Assembly (NCBI GenBank): GCA_014905825.1
Contig: JACGCN010000011.1
Location: 124,001-188,000 of the forward strand
Origin: Lyophyllum atratum
Taxonomy: Eukaryota > Basidiomycota > Agaricomycetes > Agaricales > Lyophyllaceae
Direction of reading: 5' to 3'
DNA length: 64,000 bases
Shown here one piece after another: positions 20,929 through 31,979 of this stretch; positions within the stretch are counted from its first letter, which is position 1, and each line of letters opens with the position of its first letter. The position numbers and the translations under genes are program-made. Under the pieces are notes generated by a model that saw only the letters and a list, made by a program, of their open reading frames with translations, was not told the DNA's origin and made no database searches.

Positions 20929-23706
20929 ATGCTGCGGATAGTCTCTACGGTGTCGCGGCCCACGTCGACGGGACTACTCGGAACGGTCTCCCAGCGTAGT
21001 GCGTACTTTTTTTACACTGGCAGCGGCGAATGGGTGCTTAAAAACAACTATAGGTCGTCGTACTATCGCATCAACATCAACAAGACAGGCGGATGTTACG
21101 CTGACGGTGAATGGGAAGGAGGTCACGGTTCCCCAGGGTGTGTTGTTGTGTGGCTGTTGCAGAAAACCGTTTGTTGAGGTATTTCATTACAGGTTCTGCT
21201 CTCATCCAGGCTTGTGAAGCTGCGGGTGCAACGATTCCTCGGTAAGTGCTTTTAGTCTTCGTTCCGAGGTCCTTGAGCTCAATTCTCTATAGGTTCTGCT
21301 ATCATGACAGGTATGGGCGTTCATCTCAAAAATAGCCATGTATTTTACACCGTTTTCTCTAGGCTCGCCATAGCTGGTAACTGCAGGCAAGTCTCCTTCA
21401 CTTCCGATACTTACAGCCTACTCACGTCGCGTGCAGAATGTGTCTAGTCGAGGTTGAGAGGTCACCAAAACCTGTCGCTTCTTGGTACGCGCCACCAACG
21501 CTATACTTGTAGCCTTTCTAACACTACTATGACAGCGCTATGCCGGCCATGCCTGGATCGAAAGTTTTCACCGAAACCCCACTCGTAAAGGAAGCTCGGT
21601 GCGCCCAACCGCCCTCTCTCTACTACCCATCTGACCTGTTCCTTTCGCAGCGAGGGCGTCATGGAATTCCTTCTGGCCAACCATCCCCTAGACTGCCCCA
21701 TCTGCGACCAGGGAGGCGAATGTGACCTCCAAGACCAGTCCATGCGCTACGGCTCAGACCGCACACGCTTCCACGAAATTGCAGGCAAGCGCGCCGTCGA
21801 GAACAAGGACCTCGGGCCCATTGTCAAGACCTCCATGAACCGCTGCATCCAGTGCACGCGCTGCGTCCGCTTCGCCAACGAGGTCGCCGGCGTCGAGGAG
21901 CTCGGGACAACGGGGCGCGGGAACGACATGCAGATCGGGATGTACGTCGAGAAGGCGATGGACTCGGAGCTGTCGGGGAACATCGTCGACCTGTGCCCTG
22001 TCGGTGCGCTGACGAGCAAGCCGTACGCGTTCCAGGCGAGGCCGTGGGAGCTCAAAAACACGGAGTCGGTGGATGTGATGGATGCGTTGGGGTCGAATAT
22101 CCGGGTGGACTCGCGTGGGGTGCAGGTCATGCGTGTGCTGCCGAAGATGAACGATGATATCAACGAGGAGTGGATCAGCGATAAGACGCGTTATGCGTAC
22201 GATGGGCTGAGGACGCAGCGGTTGACGACACCTTTGATCAAGGAGGGCGATCGGTTCGTCCCGGCTTCATGGGAGGAGGCATTGTCCGCGATAGCGGTCG
22301 GCCTCGCGACATCTGGAGCAGAGGGTGACGAGATTCAGGCTGTAGCCGGCCACCTCGCGGATACCGAGGCCCTAGTCGTCTTAAAGGACTTTGTCAACCT
22401 ACTTGGCTCAGATAACCTCGCTCTCGACCAAGCCAACGGTACCGTCGCCCCTGTCCACGGCATAGACATCCGCTCCAACTACCTCTTCAACTCCACGATC
22501 CCAGGCGTCGAGGAAGCCGATGTCATCCTTCTCGTCGGGACAAACCCCCGGCACGAGGCAGCCGTCCTCAACTCCCGTATTAGGAAAAGTTGGATGCACA
22601 CGCCACTGGAGGTTGGTTTGATCGGGGAGCGTGTTGATACCACCTACGGCTACGAACATCTCGGCACGGACGCGAAGGCATTGTCGAAGTTCATCACTGG
22701 CAACACCCCCTTCGCGCAGAAATTCAAGGCAGCCAAGAAGCCTCTCATCATTGTAGGAAGCGCGCTTACTGAGAACGCTGATGGTGCTGCGGTGTACAAC
22801 GAGCTTGCCCGATATGTCCAGCTGAACAAGAAGACCTTCCTCACTCCTGAGTGGAACGGATTCAGTGTCCTCCACCGTGTACGTTTCATCCCCGCCTCAT
22901 ACCAGTTGATCCTTGCTTATCATTTTCACAGCATGCATCTCGTCCGGCCGCATACGACATCGGTTTCGTCCCATCAAAGAAGGCCTCGGCAACAACGCCA
23001 AAATTCATCTACCTCCTCAACGCCGACGAAGTCGACCCCAAGTCGATCCCTCAGGACGCCTTCGTTGTATACCAGGGCCACCACGGCGACCGTGGCGCCG
23101 CGCTGGCAGACGTCTGCTTGCCCGCTGCCGCCTATACCGAAAAGGGCATGACCTGGGTGAACACCGAGGGCCGCTCGCAGCTCGGTCGCGCTGCGGTCCC
23201 TCCCCCTGGCGCTTCTCGTGAAGACTGGAAGATCATCCGGTGAGTCTGCCCCAATTTCGTTCCACAAGCACTGTTGCTGATGTCACGTGATATGTCAGTG
23301 CACTTTCCGAGGTTGTTGGACAACCCGTGCCTTATGAGGACGTCCTCCAGGTCCGCGATCGCCTATGGGAGATCTCACCCACTCTAGTACGCTACGACAC
23401 GACGGAACGTACATCTGCTGAGGTCGCGCTCGCTGGGCTGAACAACATGGCAACAAGAACGACTGGCGCGAAGATCTCGGGCATGGTCTTCAAGAAGCCG
23501 ATCTCCAACTTCTACCAGACAGATCCGATATCCCGAGCGTAAGTACTCCACCACACTCTCTTGTTTCTCTGGTGCTAATGCGTCGATGGCGGTGTAGTTC
23601 GAAGACGATGGCGAATTGTACGAAGGCGTTCGTGAAGGGTGAAAACTACGGGTTCAGTGAGGATACGCAGAGTCATGGCAGCAAGCCACAGGCTGCGTTC
23701 GCATAA
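20929..23706 (+). CDS. NDUFS1: NADH:ubiquinone oxidoreductase 75/78-kDa subunit
   Basis: Eleven exons: 20929-20998, 21054-21137, 21193-21241, 21293-21310, 21363-21386, 21437-21484, 21536-21598, 21651-22878, 22932-23239, 23299-23538, 23598-23706. The product is the large iron-sulfur subunit of mitochondrial complex I (nuo-78 in Neurospora, NuoG in bacteria), which passes electrons from the flavin site along its clusters. Visible are an Arg/Ser-rich mitochondrial presequence, the [2Fe-2S] ligands (FCYHD, NCRMC), the H-x3-C-x2-C-x5-C site ([14 protein letters not shown]) and the second [4Fe-4S] set (CIQCTRC with DLCPVGAL), followed by the molybdopterin-like domain. The fourth exon is only 18 nt. 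The fifth intron (21387-21436) has a GC donor (GCAAGT), required because any upstream GT would remove a cluster cysteine. Confidence 0.96.
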
Positions 23707-23978
23707 CAATCGGATCTGGCGGGTTATAGAATATTCATACATAGCTTTCCGGCACAAACAAAAGTTTTCTTTCCTTGACATCTAAGGGGCTTCCGTCACC
23801 CGTGGCTCTTGATCCGCTTGCTCACCTGCAGGAGTCGGTAATCATGAGTCTAGATTGGCCCAATGAAGCGAGATGATGAGATGTTTCTATTGTATAAGGA
23901 GAAGGGTATAAATGTGTCAAGCAGAGGAAGGTCGATGCGTGTGTGTAGAGAGTGGGGAAAGGAATATCATATGCGAGG

Positions 23979-24589
23979 TCATGAGGATGAAGACGGGGGA
24001 ACACTTTGAAGAGGAAGATTTTGAGACTGGGGACGACTTTGTTCTGGACGTGGTTCAACTTTAACGCTGAGACGTTGCTTCACGCGCCCTAGAGCCTTCC
24101 CTATCCGGTTCTGCCAGGAAGTCCATATTAGATCCACCGTCTACCTGTACGTTTATTTACTTACATTGACCCATGCGGCGGCTTTCGCACTCCAAGGAAC
24201 TCGAGGGCCGCTGGGGTTGCTGAGGTCGTATTCGCTGCCCCATAGTGTTACTTCGCGGTCGGCGTTCTCTTCTTCTAGCTCCCTATCCTCCGTGTCGTCT
24301 CCCCCTATCTTCTGCGTCTGTGGTGGCCAGGCTATTGGAAGAGAGGCTAAGGAGCTCATCTACGAATGATTAGCTTTCGGGTCACAGGAATATGGCCTAA
24401 GGACTATATACTGGCATAATGCTTCGCATCTGACCGTACGGCGAGAAATTGCGAGCGACTGGGCTGAACGGGAGACTCTTTGCGAAAGTCGGATAAATCA
24501 GGTATATAATCAAGCGCAGAGATGCCTTTGCTCACCTCATTGGTTGGGGCATGACTTGCAATGCCGCTGAATGGATGTGCGTTCGGCAT
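23979..24589 (-). CDS. Hypothetical protein (148 aa), four exons
   Basis: Exons 24589-24536, 24477-24412, 24359-24165 and 24110-23979 join in phase, with introns of 52-58 nt and good signals. The protein has a Ser/Pro-rich start, an acidic middle (EDRELEEENADRE), a tryptophan-bearing stretch (WSAKAAAWVNNRIGKALGRV) and a Gln/Pro/Ser-rich end. It has no signal peptide or membrane span, and I recognise no family. It is convergent with NDUFS1, whose stop is 272 bp away. Further upstream exons cannot be excluded. Confidence 0.6.
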
Positions 24590-26302
24590 CTGGCTTCAGG
24601 AGCGAACCTTGAGCGGCGCCTATGGTGAAAGACAGAGTGAGGTGTGGTTTTCTCGGAAGGAAGCCGGGAAGCCCGGGATGCTGATGAAGGTTCAAAGAAT
24701 GGTGGCGCGCTTGGTGCTGAGACCGCCGAAAAATCGGAAGAAAACCTGCCGGCGTGCTGTGGGGTGTTGAAGGGTGGTAGAAACACAGCAAACACAGGTT
24801 GGTGATGACCGATGCTACTCGGTGGGAGAGAACGATGGGTACCACGACCTCGGGCCAAGGCCTCACTTCATCCACACGAAAAACCATATCCAGCGGTACG
24901 TCAGATGATGACCATGACGCTTGATGCACACGGTCACCCATTTATTTCGGACATTTTCGTGATGCCACCAGACTCGCTGTCGTGGATGTAATCCATAAAG
25001 GTTAAAGTGAAGCAAGAACCAATACGGTGTCATGAACCAAGGTGGTGGGCCATTCATTGACTCGGATTGCTGAGCTCTTCACGAGATAATCAATGTATGA
25101 ATTTTGCACGATGCGATCCACATACCTAGGACCATCTTTGAAACTATAATATAGTCAAGTCGGACGGATTTAGTATAGGACCACAGAGGACCACCTGAGA
25201 GGCTGAGTGGAGCTGCTGTACACCCATTCCAGGACTCAAGGCGCCTGTCCAAGTAGCGCTGGATGCCATTGGGTCACGGTGGACAGCTTACATCGTTCAA
25301 CAAGTGATTCAGATACAGGCGATGACAGCAACTTTTCCGAGGGTAACGATCCGATATAAGTGGGCCTGATACTTCCATAGATGGGCCAGACAAAACGACC
25401 GGGCAAGTCGCGAACTCGGGCTTGATGCGGAGCGTCGGTAAGCAACAACTTTGAACCTCCGGCCGGCCAAGGCCGCTATCAGCGAAAACAATGGCGCGCC
25501 GCTCTGGTCGGTTTCCCCCTACGTCGACAGGATAAAAGTAGGTCATACTGGTAATGGTCTTTCAAAAGTTAGTATGCTGATGAGACAACCCACTTTCTGA
25601 AATACTTAGGTATCAACACCCATGATGAGCGGAATGCACAATTGACACTCTTTCCTTTGCGAGACGGAGGACGAAAGCATGAGGATACATTACCCACAGC
25701 GAATACAGCACTTTGCCGCTGAAGACCTATATCCCGGCTCGCTAGAACGTCTGACCGCTGGCCAACGGAGGACCACGTAACGTCGTGTCGTGAACGAAGA
25801 TTTGCAATTCCGGAGGGCGGTCAACCTGTGCTACGGTTCGCTCGGTTTCCTCCTCCCTCCAAGACCTGAGTTGGGTATTCCCTGGGAGCCGCTGTAGCTA
25901 CGTATACCGCAAAATTTTCAGGCATGGCTCGATTTAACTTCATATCAACACTCGCCGACATCCAACGTGCCTTCAACTCTTGCTGGGCTTAGACGCGATG
26001 CCGTCAGATTCACTCCGCGGTATCTCTCAACCCGAAGCAATCTCGGAATCGGATGTGCCGATGGGCCCGACAATTCTGGCCTAGTGCATGACAAATCACT
26101 CCTGGGTCGCCTTGCAAGCCATTGGACTTGCCAATATCCGATGTGTAATACGTTTTTACGGCACAAAAATAGGTCAAACACTCTTGATTTTCGACCAATA
26201 TAAAAGACCTGGCCACAATGGGACGTCCGCTCGCCTCCGCTCGCCCTCTCCTTCACCGCCGTGGCTTGATACGCCATCCTTGACTATCTGAAACCTTCCA
26301 TC
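24590..26302. other. Intergenic region of 1.7 kb without recognisable gene
   Basis: Several 60-130 codon frames occur on both strands but none has consistent splice signals or family resemblance. No repeat or LTR end was noticed. Confidence 0.45.
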
Positions 26303-27023
26303 ATGTCTGGTAACTAATTATCTCCTTCTACATCTGGGATTTGGCTCTTATCTCATTGCTGCCTTAATTCAAACCCAAACAGAGAAAGCAGCGCCCACCA
26401 GTCTCTTCGCGCCCGTCAACAGGCGGCGTATCCTGTATGGTGTAGCATGGGCTCTCCTCTTCGCCATCGCCGCGGCCGCACTCGGTTTGGTTGCTGATCA
26501 GCTGCAAAGAGGTGGAAATTCGTACGACAATTACGGCAGCATGTCGTTTAAACACATCCTTGGGTTGACGCTATTCTCCTCGCTCTTGATTTTCTTTATG
26601 TTCATTGGGCATTATTTCACCTCGGTCACCAGTGCGTGTCCTTTCCCTAATTATACGCGATTTAAACTCATTAACCTCGTGCTAAGTGATGGCATTCTGG
26701 ACCCTCATCGCTGCCATTTTCTGGGGTGTGGATGCCGGTGTCATATTCCAATCGTGCCCGTACAGGGCGTACAATTGTCATAACAAGAACCCCCAATCGA
26801 CGTTCCAGGGAAGCAAGTGGGGAAATCCTCAATTCTTCAGCCAGTGCTCGAAGATAGTCGCTCTCCAAGGCCTCGCATGGGCGGAATGTGAGTGTTGTCT
26901 ATCGCAACCATGACGCGATACTAATTTTTCTTAGTCGGTCTCCTCGTGTTAATGTTCTTCGGCATGCTCTATCAACTCCTTGATGTCAGGATGAGGCCCA
27001 ATACGTCGTTCTACAGGGTCTAA
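26303..27023 (+). CDS. MARVEL-like four-span membrane protein (181 aa)
   Basis: Exons 26303-26309, 26383-26631, 26687-26887 and 26935-27023. The first coding exon is only seven bases (ATG TCT G). Four hydrophobic segments are evident: ILYGVAWALLFAIAAAALGL, LGLTLFSSLLIFFMFIGHYF, FWTLIAAIFWGVDAGVIF and GLLVLMFFGMLYQLL. Cysteines occur in the second loop (SCPYRAYNC, FFSQCSKI). This layout is typical of fungal MARVEL-domain proteins of the plasma membrane or secretory vesicles. The assignment rests on topology and general likeness, not on a strict motif. Confidence 0.78.
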
Positions 27024-27401
27024 GGCAACCTCTTCGAAACATGCCTTGCTTTATTCGTCGTCATCTCATCATCATCCATCTCCCTTATTCTTCCTGATCA
27101 TCTTATCTGGTCAGCCATAGCTTCTGTTATCTCGCCCCCCACATTGCATCACTTGTCTAGATTCATACACAGCTTTTTACTCAAACCCCTCTAGAGCGTA
27201 GCCATTATGAAAAGTAGACATCTTTAATACTAGAACATACTTAATTTCGCTGCTTCGTTCTCTTAGTGTTCAGTGGCATCCATGGCTACTCAATCGAGCT
27301 GAAGAAGACCCAAAGGTTTGCGGCACTTCAGTCGTTGCCTAGAATGGATAGCCCTTTTCGTTGGTCATACCAGTAACTGCTTCATAGTCACATAATGGAT
27401 G

Positions 27402-27843
27402 CACAGTGAAGAAACGTATCAGGAGTCTAGGAAGTACATACTTGGGGAAGTATCTAGGCCCGTCGATAAGGGCAAAGGATTCGGGGAGCATCAACTACTT
27501 AAACGAAGAATCCCTCTCCGCAGTCGAGCGGCTTCGCAAGGCTCTAGATGCATCATCCTCTCGCAGCTTAGGCCCGTTCCGCGAGCTGGACAACCTGTAT
27601 CACCAGGTGCTCTCGGCATGTTCTAATCTACTATCGTCACATCAGCTTTCTTCCGTCCATTCGGGCAATGTGACACGAAGGAACTTGAAGCCAACCATCT
27701 CGATCATGAGGAGGTGGACTGCTGCTCTACGGAACGCGATTGCTGTGGAATTAGACGATGAGAGATGCTACCCACGGTATATATTGTGTCTGCGGGTTCC
27801 GTGTGCGTATGGATTAATTAGGACCATAGTACAAGTAGCGTGA
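27402..27843 (+). other. Possible coding exon, gene model unresolved
   Basis: An open frame without ATG follows a CACAG acceptor-like site at 27405 and encodes a plausible helical protein (SLSAVERLRKALDASSSRSL, TISIMRRWTAALRNA). A second frame is also open over the same DNA and can be spliced to an upstream ATG. I cannot decide between them and recognise neither. It lies tail-to-tail with the deubiquitinase gene. Confidence 0.25.
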
Positions 27844-27985
27844 ACAAGGATAGAAAATACAACAGGTATAACTGTGTGCGTTAGATACACATGGAGGGGT
27901 AAAAACATGCATGTACCACACGATGAAGAAATACAAATGCTGAAACTGTTATGGGATGCATGTATGACCATGATACTAACCACAC

Positions 27986-30338
27986 TCAACGCAGGTCCAC
28001 AATCTCTAGCTGTATATCTTTCATTTGGACATGCCCTTTATCCGCATCCTATTATAGAGTGAAGCACCCGATCAGCATGTGTAAGGACAAAGCCCACCAC
28101 ACAAAACGTACTGTGTATATGGGTAGATCAGGATGAGGGTGGAAAGCTTCTTTCGCTTTGCATTCCAGGACGGTCCTCAAACCCGGCGGGTCCGTGAGGC
28201 GAAAGATACCAAAGCTACGACGTGCTTTGATGAGCTCTCCGGAAACCCTTCGTATGGAATGGAAGGAGCGTACTTTGGATTGGATTTAGGGGCGCAAACG
28301 ACCGCGAAAGACTCAGGCAGCATACACTGGAACCCAGAGTGCGTATGCAGATCGACCGAGGACATAAAGCCTGCCCACAATCATCAGTAAACGGCTCGAC
28401 CTCCTAAAACAAACCATCTCACAAGATTGAGAAGGATGTGTATGTATCTGCGATGAAAACACGTAAGTAACGGAGCAACGAAGAAGAACGAGCACCTACC
28501 CATCCAAGCGTGATCAACCCCCGCTCCTCCGTAAATTGTAACACCAGCTCCTCCTCGTCCATTGTACAGGTGTCGCTGGTCGCATGCTGCTTCGGGATCA
28601 ACAACGTCGTTACTATAAACTTCTGGCCTCTATCCCTGCCCAGTAATAGCCCGCACGTCTCAAGATTCAGATTCGTGTTTGCCTTGGCGATCGTCAAGAA
28701 GCGCGGAAGGCAGTCCCGTGGAAGACTAACTTGGCGTAGACTGTCTTTCGTACGTGAAACACGCTCCGAGTCTGATCGGGCATGCGTACGTGCGGCCGCA
28801 GGAGGTGCCTGCGGCGTAGGCGGTGCAGGACGCGAGGGCCCCGGATACGAGGGGTACTGGGCTGGCGGATGGCGTGGTTGTGCGTGAGAATTCAGCGGCG
28901 GTTGAGGCATGCTCATGGGCGGCGGAGCTGAATGGGGAGGCCTGGCATGCATGGGGGTGGGGTATAGACCAGCTGAGGAACGGCCAACATCTTGTGGTGC
29001 AATGAACATGGAGTTGGCGGAGGGATGATAGCCCTGGCGTTGTTGATGCTGCGACATGAGCTGCGGATAATGGATACGACTGCCCTCTGCTGGGGGCGGA
29101 GACGTTGTGGTTATTGGCGGGGGATACGAGGGACTACGTCAGCAGCAGCATAATTAAGAGATCAGTCCGACATGCTGCGAGCACACGTGCTGGAAACACG
29201 CACCTCCTTGCAGGTGGTGCCCTTGTGGGGGTCCTTGGGTATTCTACTGGTCTTCCCCCATGACGCCAATCCCGATGCACGGATTCCGAGTCCGTCGATT
29301 CAGTCTCGTAACGCGCCGGGCTTTCCACGGGCAACCTAGGTGGCTCGTGGATGCTATGGAACGAAGGTGGACGAGAGCGAGGATTTGTCGGGGTATGTTG
29401 TCCTGCTATCGGTTGGGTGGGAGGGGGATTGGGATACAACGACTTGGAGGATCCCGTGGCGGCAGAAGAGGGGGTAGGATAATTGATGGACGGCGGGGAA
29501 TTCACGGTGACACCTGGGTTGTTAACTGCAATAGTCTGCCTGACTGTTCGTGCTGCTTCATCAGCCTCCTGCTGCCGCTTCGCAATTCCTTCCTGCTCTT
29601 GTTTCTTCAGCTCTCGTCGTCTCACGATCTCCTCTTCGCGTTGCCGCATCTCCTCCTGCTGTCGCTGGTGCCTCGCATGTTCATCGTCGCCCGAGACGCC
29701 AGCAGCTTGCCTACGATCCCTCTCGTCGTCCCGAGCCCTGGTTTCCTTCAACTCCCGCCACTTGTGCAACTCTTCCTGAATCATTCGATGTCCCTCCTCT
29801 ACGGGAATGCCTGGCCCAGACGACGCACCCGTTTCATCCGCCCAGCGGACATCGATGCCACGTGAGTTATTTTCGTGGGCTGCATGCCTGTTCCATGCGG
29901 CAAGGCGGTCAATGAGTATAGGCTTGATTTCACCCATTTTCTCCAACATTTCTTGTCCATTCTAAGAAGAACACAATGATTAGCATGAGATGGAAACAAG
30001 AAGAGTTTATTTGAAAGGAGGGGGTCGCTGCTCGTAGGTGACTGCGGTGCTAAATAGGATGAGGTACAGACCAAGGTGAGATTCTGACGCTGGGCTTGAT
30101 TAAGGAGTGTGGCGAAATCACGATGAGTGGGAATCTTCTCTAAAACAAGCGTTGCTGCCTTCGCAAACATAATGAAGGCACTCTCAAGGTCGTTCTCGAC
30201 GACATGCTGTCTTGCGACCTTTCGGTATTTCTCCGCAGTGCGCAGGTAATATTTGAGATCCCGGGTCTCGTCCCAAAGGTTATCGAGCGCAGCCTCCGCG
30301 AGTTGGGCGATAGAAGAAGGCTTCCTTGGTGGATTCAT
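27986..30338 (-). CDS. AMSH/STAMBP-like JAMM deubiquitinase
   Basis: Seven exons: 30338-30072, 29961-29204, 29133-28500, 28447-28423, 28370-28274, 28214-28112, 28048-27986, giving 648 aa. The N-terminus (residues about 5-110) is the MIT/USP8-dimerisation helix bundle. A charged coiled coil ([20 protein letters not shown]) and a long Pro/Ser/His-rich linker follow. The C-terminus is the MPN+ metalloprotease with ETCGLLLG and the zinc-binding JAMM motif [15 protein letters not shown] 25-nt exon splits this motif. AMSH enzymes cleave Lys63-linked ubiquitin on endosomes, bound to ESCRT-0 and ESCRT-III. All catalytic residues are present, and the spliced end ([15 protein letters not shown]) matches the family tail, so the gene appears intact. 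Confidence 0.94.
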
Positions 30339-31979
30339 AAAGAATGAGGGGTAGAAGGGTGTATTCGTTGTGGTAGAATGGGAACAAGTTCTAGAGATCT
30401 ACATCGAGCGTCGATTGGTGTGCACGTGATGCTTGGCTGCCAAGGCCGTTTCTCGGGGGGTACATATCTCAGGGTCCAGCGCCAGTGCGGCGAGGCCAAT
30501 TAGATCAACAAATTCACTGAGGATATATCTATGAACGATGTTGCTCGTTGCACCAGCGGGAGAATAAGAAACGCGACGAATTACATTCAAAAACAACGAA
30601 TTCCAGCAGGTAGAATTACAGTATCTGAGTCAATGCCTATCATGCATTGAACTCGATCCAATCATCTCTGGTTACCGTTGGGGTCAAGATCGTGGGCAGC
30701 CCTGAATCCGCTGGATGGTAAGTAGAAACTCGGTAGAAACAGAACTATCAAACGACTTTCTGGGATAAGCTCCTGACGGACGCGGCTGTGATACTTATAT
30801 CTGAGACTGGCAACGATAACGCGGATTCCATGTGTTGTCCAGATAATATTAGCATGCCAACCAACACTCGAAGTATAGTGAGCAAACGATACAGCAGGTT
30901 TCTGTCGAGGCAACTGTCGAACCAGCCTACGATGAAGCAGCTTCAGCAATGTCATCGATTCCACATGCAACTGGAAAGGACGTCACTTCACCTAAGAACA
31001 TTACGGTGATAATGCTGATTCAGCTCATCTCTGACGGACCCCGATGTCAGGACCTTGAAAGGTGATATGTTGGTCGTTGCTGGACGCATAGCCGTACGAC
31101 TTCGCTAGCCTTGGTCGGTGGAGTAGATTGTCCAAACCCGTGGTGCATTGATCTCAGAGATAATGATATTCAAAGTTCGGCCGTCAAGCAAGTGGTCGAA
31201 AACTTGTGAAATGGGTGTTGGGTGGCGGGGGTACCGTACCGCTTGAACTTGATGAGAACCAACAGATCAACTTTTGTCCAAGGATTTAATTTGGAGTCAA
31301 CCTGCGAGCATAGTTTTTCTGTATGAGACAGGCAGCTTATCGTCTCCCTTTTTATCTGGACGTGTTTCGTGCTGGAGCATCTCGTTCGGTGCGGGCCTGT
31401 GCGGCATCAGAGTTTCAATGATTGTTGATCAGGCGATGCCTGGCGGGAACGTAAATCGGAGTTCAAATTCTGATGGAGGGCGGCCCGCCGCGACACGCCT
31501 CTTCGACCATCTCATTTGAAGTTGAAGCTCTCAGTGCTCACAATGTGGTGAGCAGTCGTTGAGTTGGGAGCTAATCGCAGATATCGATCTCTTGTTGATA
31601 AAGATTGCATTTGTTGCACTGATCATGCCAGTCCATCTCCTGGCGCTCAGCTGTCCGTCGAATGCGAGTTATAGCATCATTAATCCTATCGACAGGATGA
31701 TCCGGAACAATGTTGAACGAGGACCTTCTGCTACTACTAGTAGTAGCTTCTCCTTCGCATTTTTGGACGACCAGTTCTTACATGTGACCTCGGCCTCGTG
31801 GCCTTCAGGCTTCTGTCGCTGAACGCAATGTTCCGGACAAGTCTTCGACCCTGCCGTAGGGTCCAAGTTCCCAGGTCGGCGCCTATCCCGACTCCTCCAG
31901 TCACGGTGAATGTGAGCATGTCCTTCTGTCGCTCTGCTTCACTTTCTGACACTTTTACATTCTGCTTGCCCCCAGCGCG
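30339..31979. other. Intergenic region of 1.6 kb without recognisable gene
   Basis: No open frame here combines adequate length with splice signals. An 18-bp palindrome of CTA/TAG triplets lies at 31730-31747. The region probably carries the promoters of the deubiquitinase (left) and the large membrane protein (right). Confidence 0.45.

Noticed and set aside
24145..24164. A 20-nt sequence with GTAAGT and TACAG that would keep an open frame in the hypothetical gene
   Set aside because: Far shorter than any other intron in the window; a 54-nt intron from the same donor to CTGGCAG gives an equally good protein.
29260..29915. Plus-strand ORFs of 98-201 codons
   Set aside because: Antisense to the coiled-coil and linker of the AMSH-like gene, whose frame is conserved and spliced in phase.
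31730..31747. An 18-bp CTA/TAG palindrome
   Set aside because: Simple triplet repeat that is self-complementary by composition; no associated feature.
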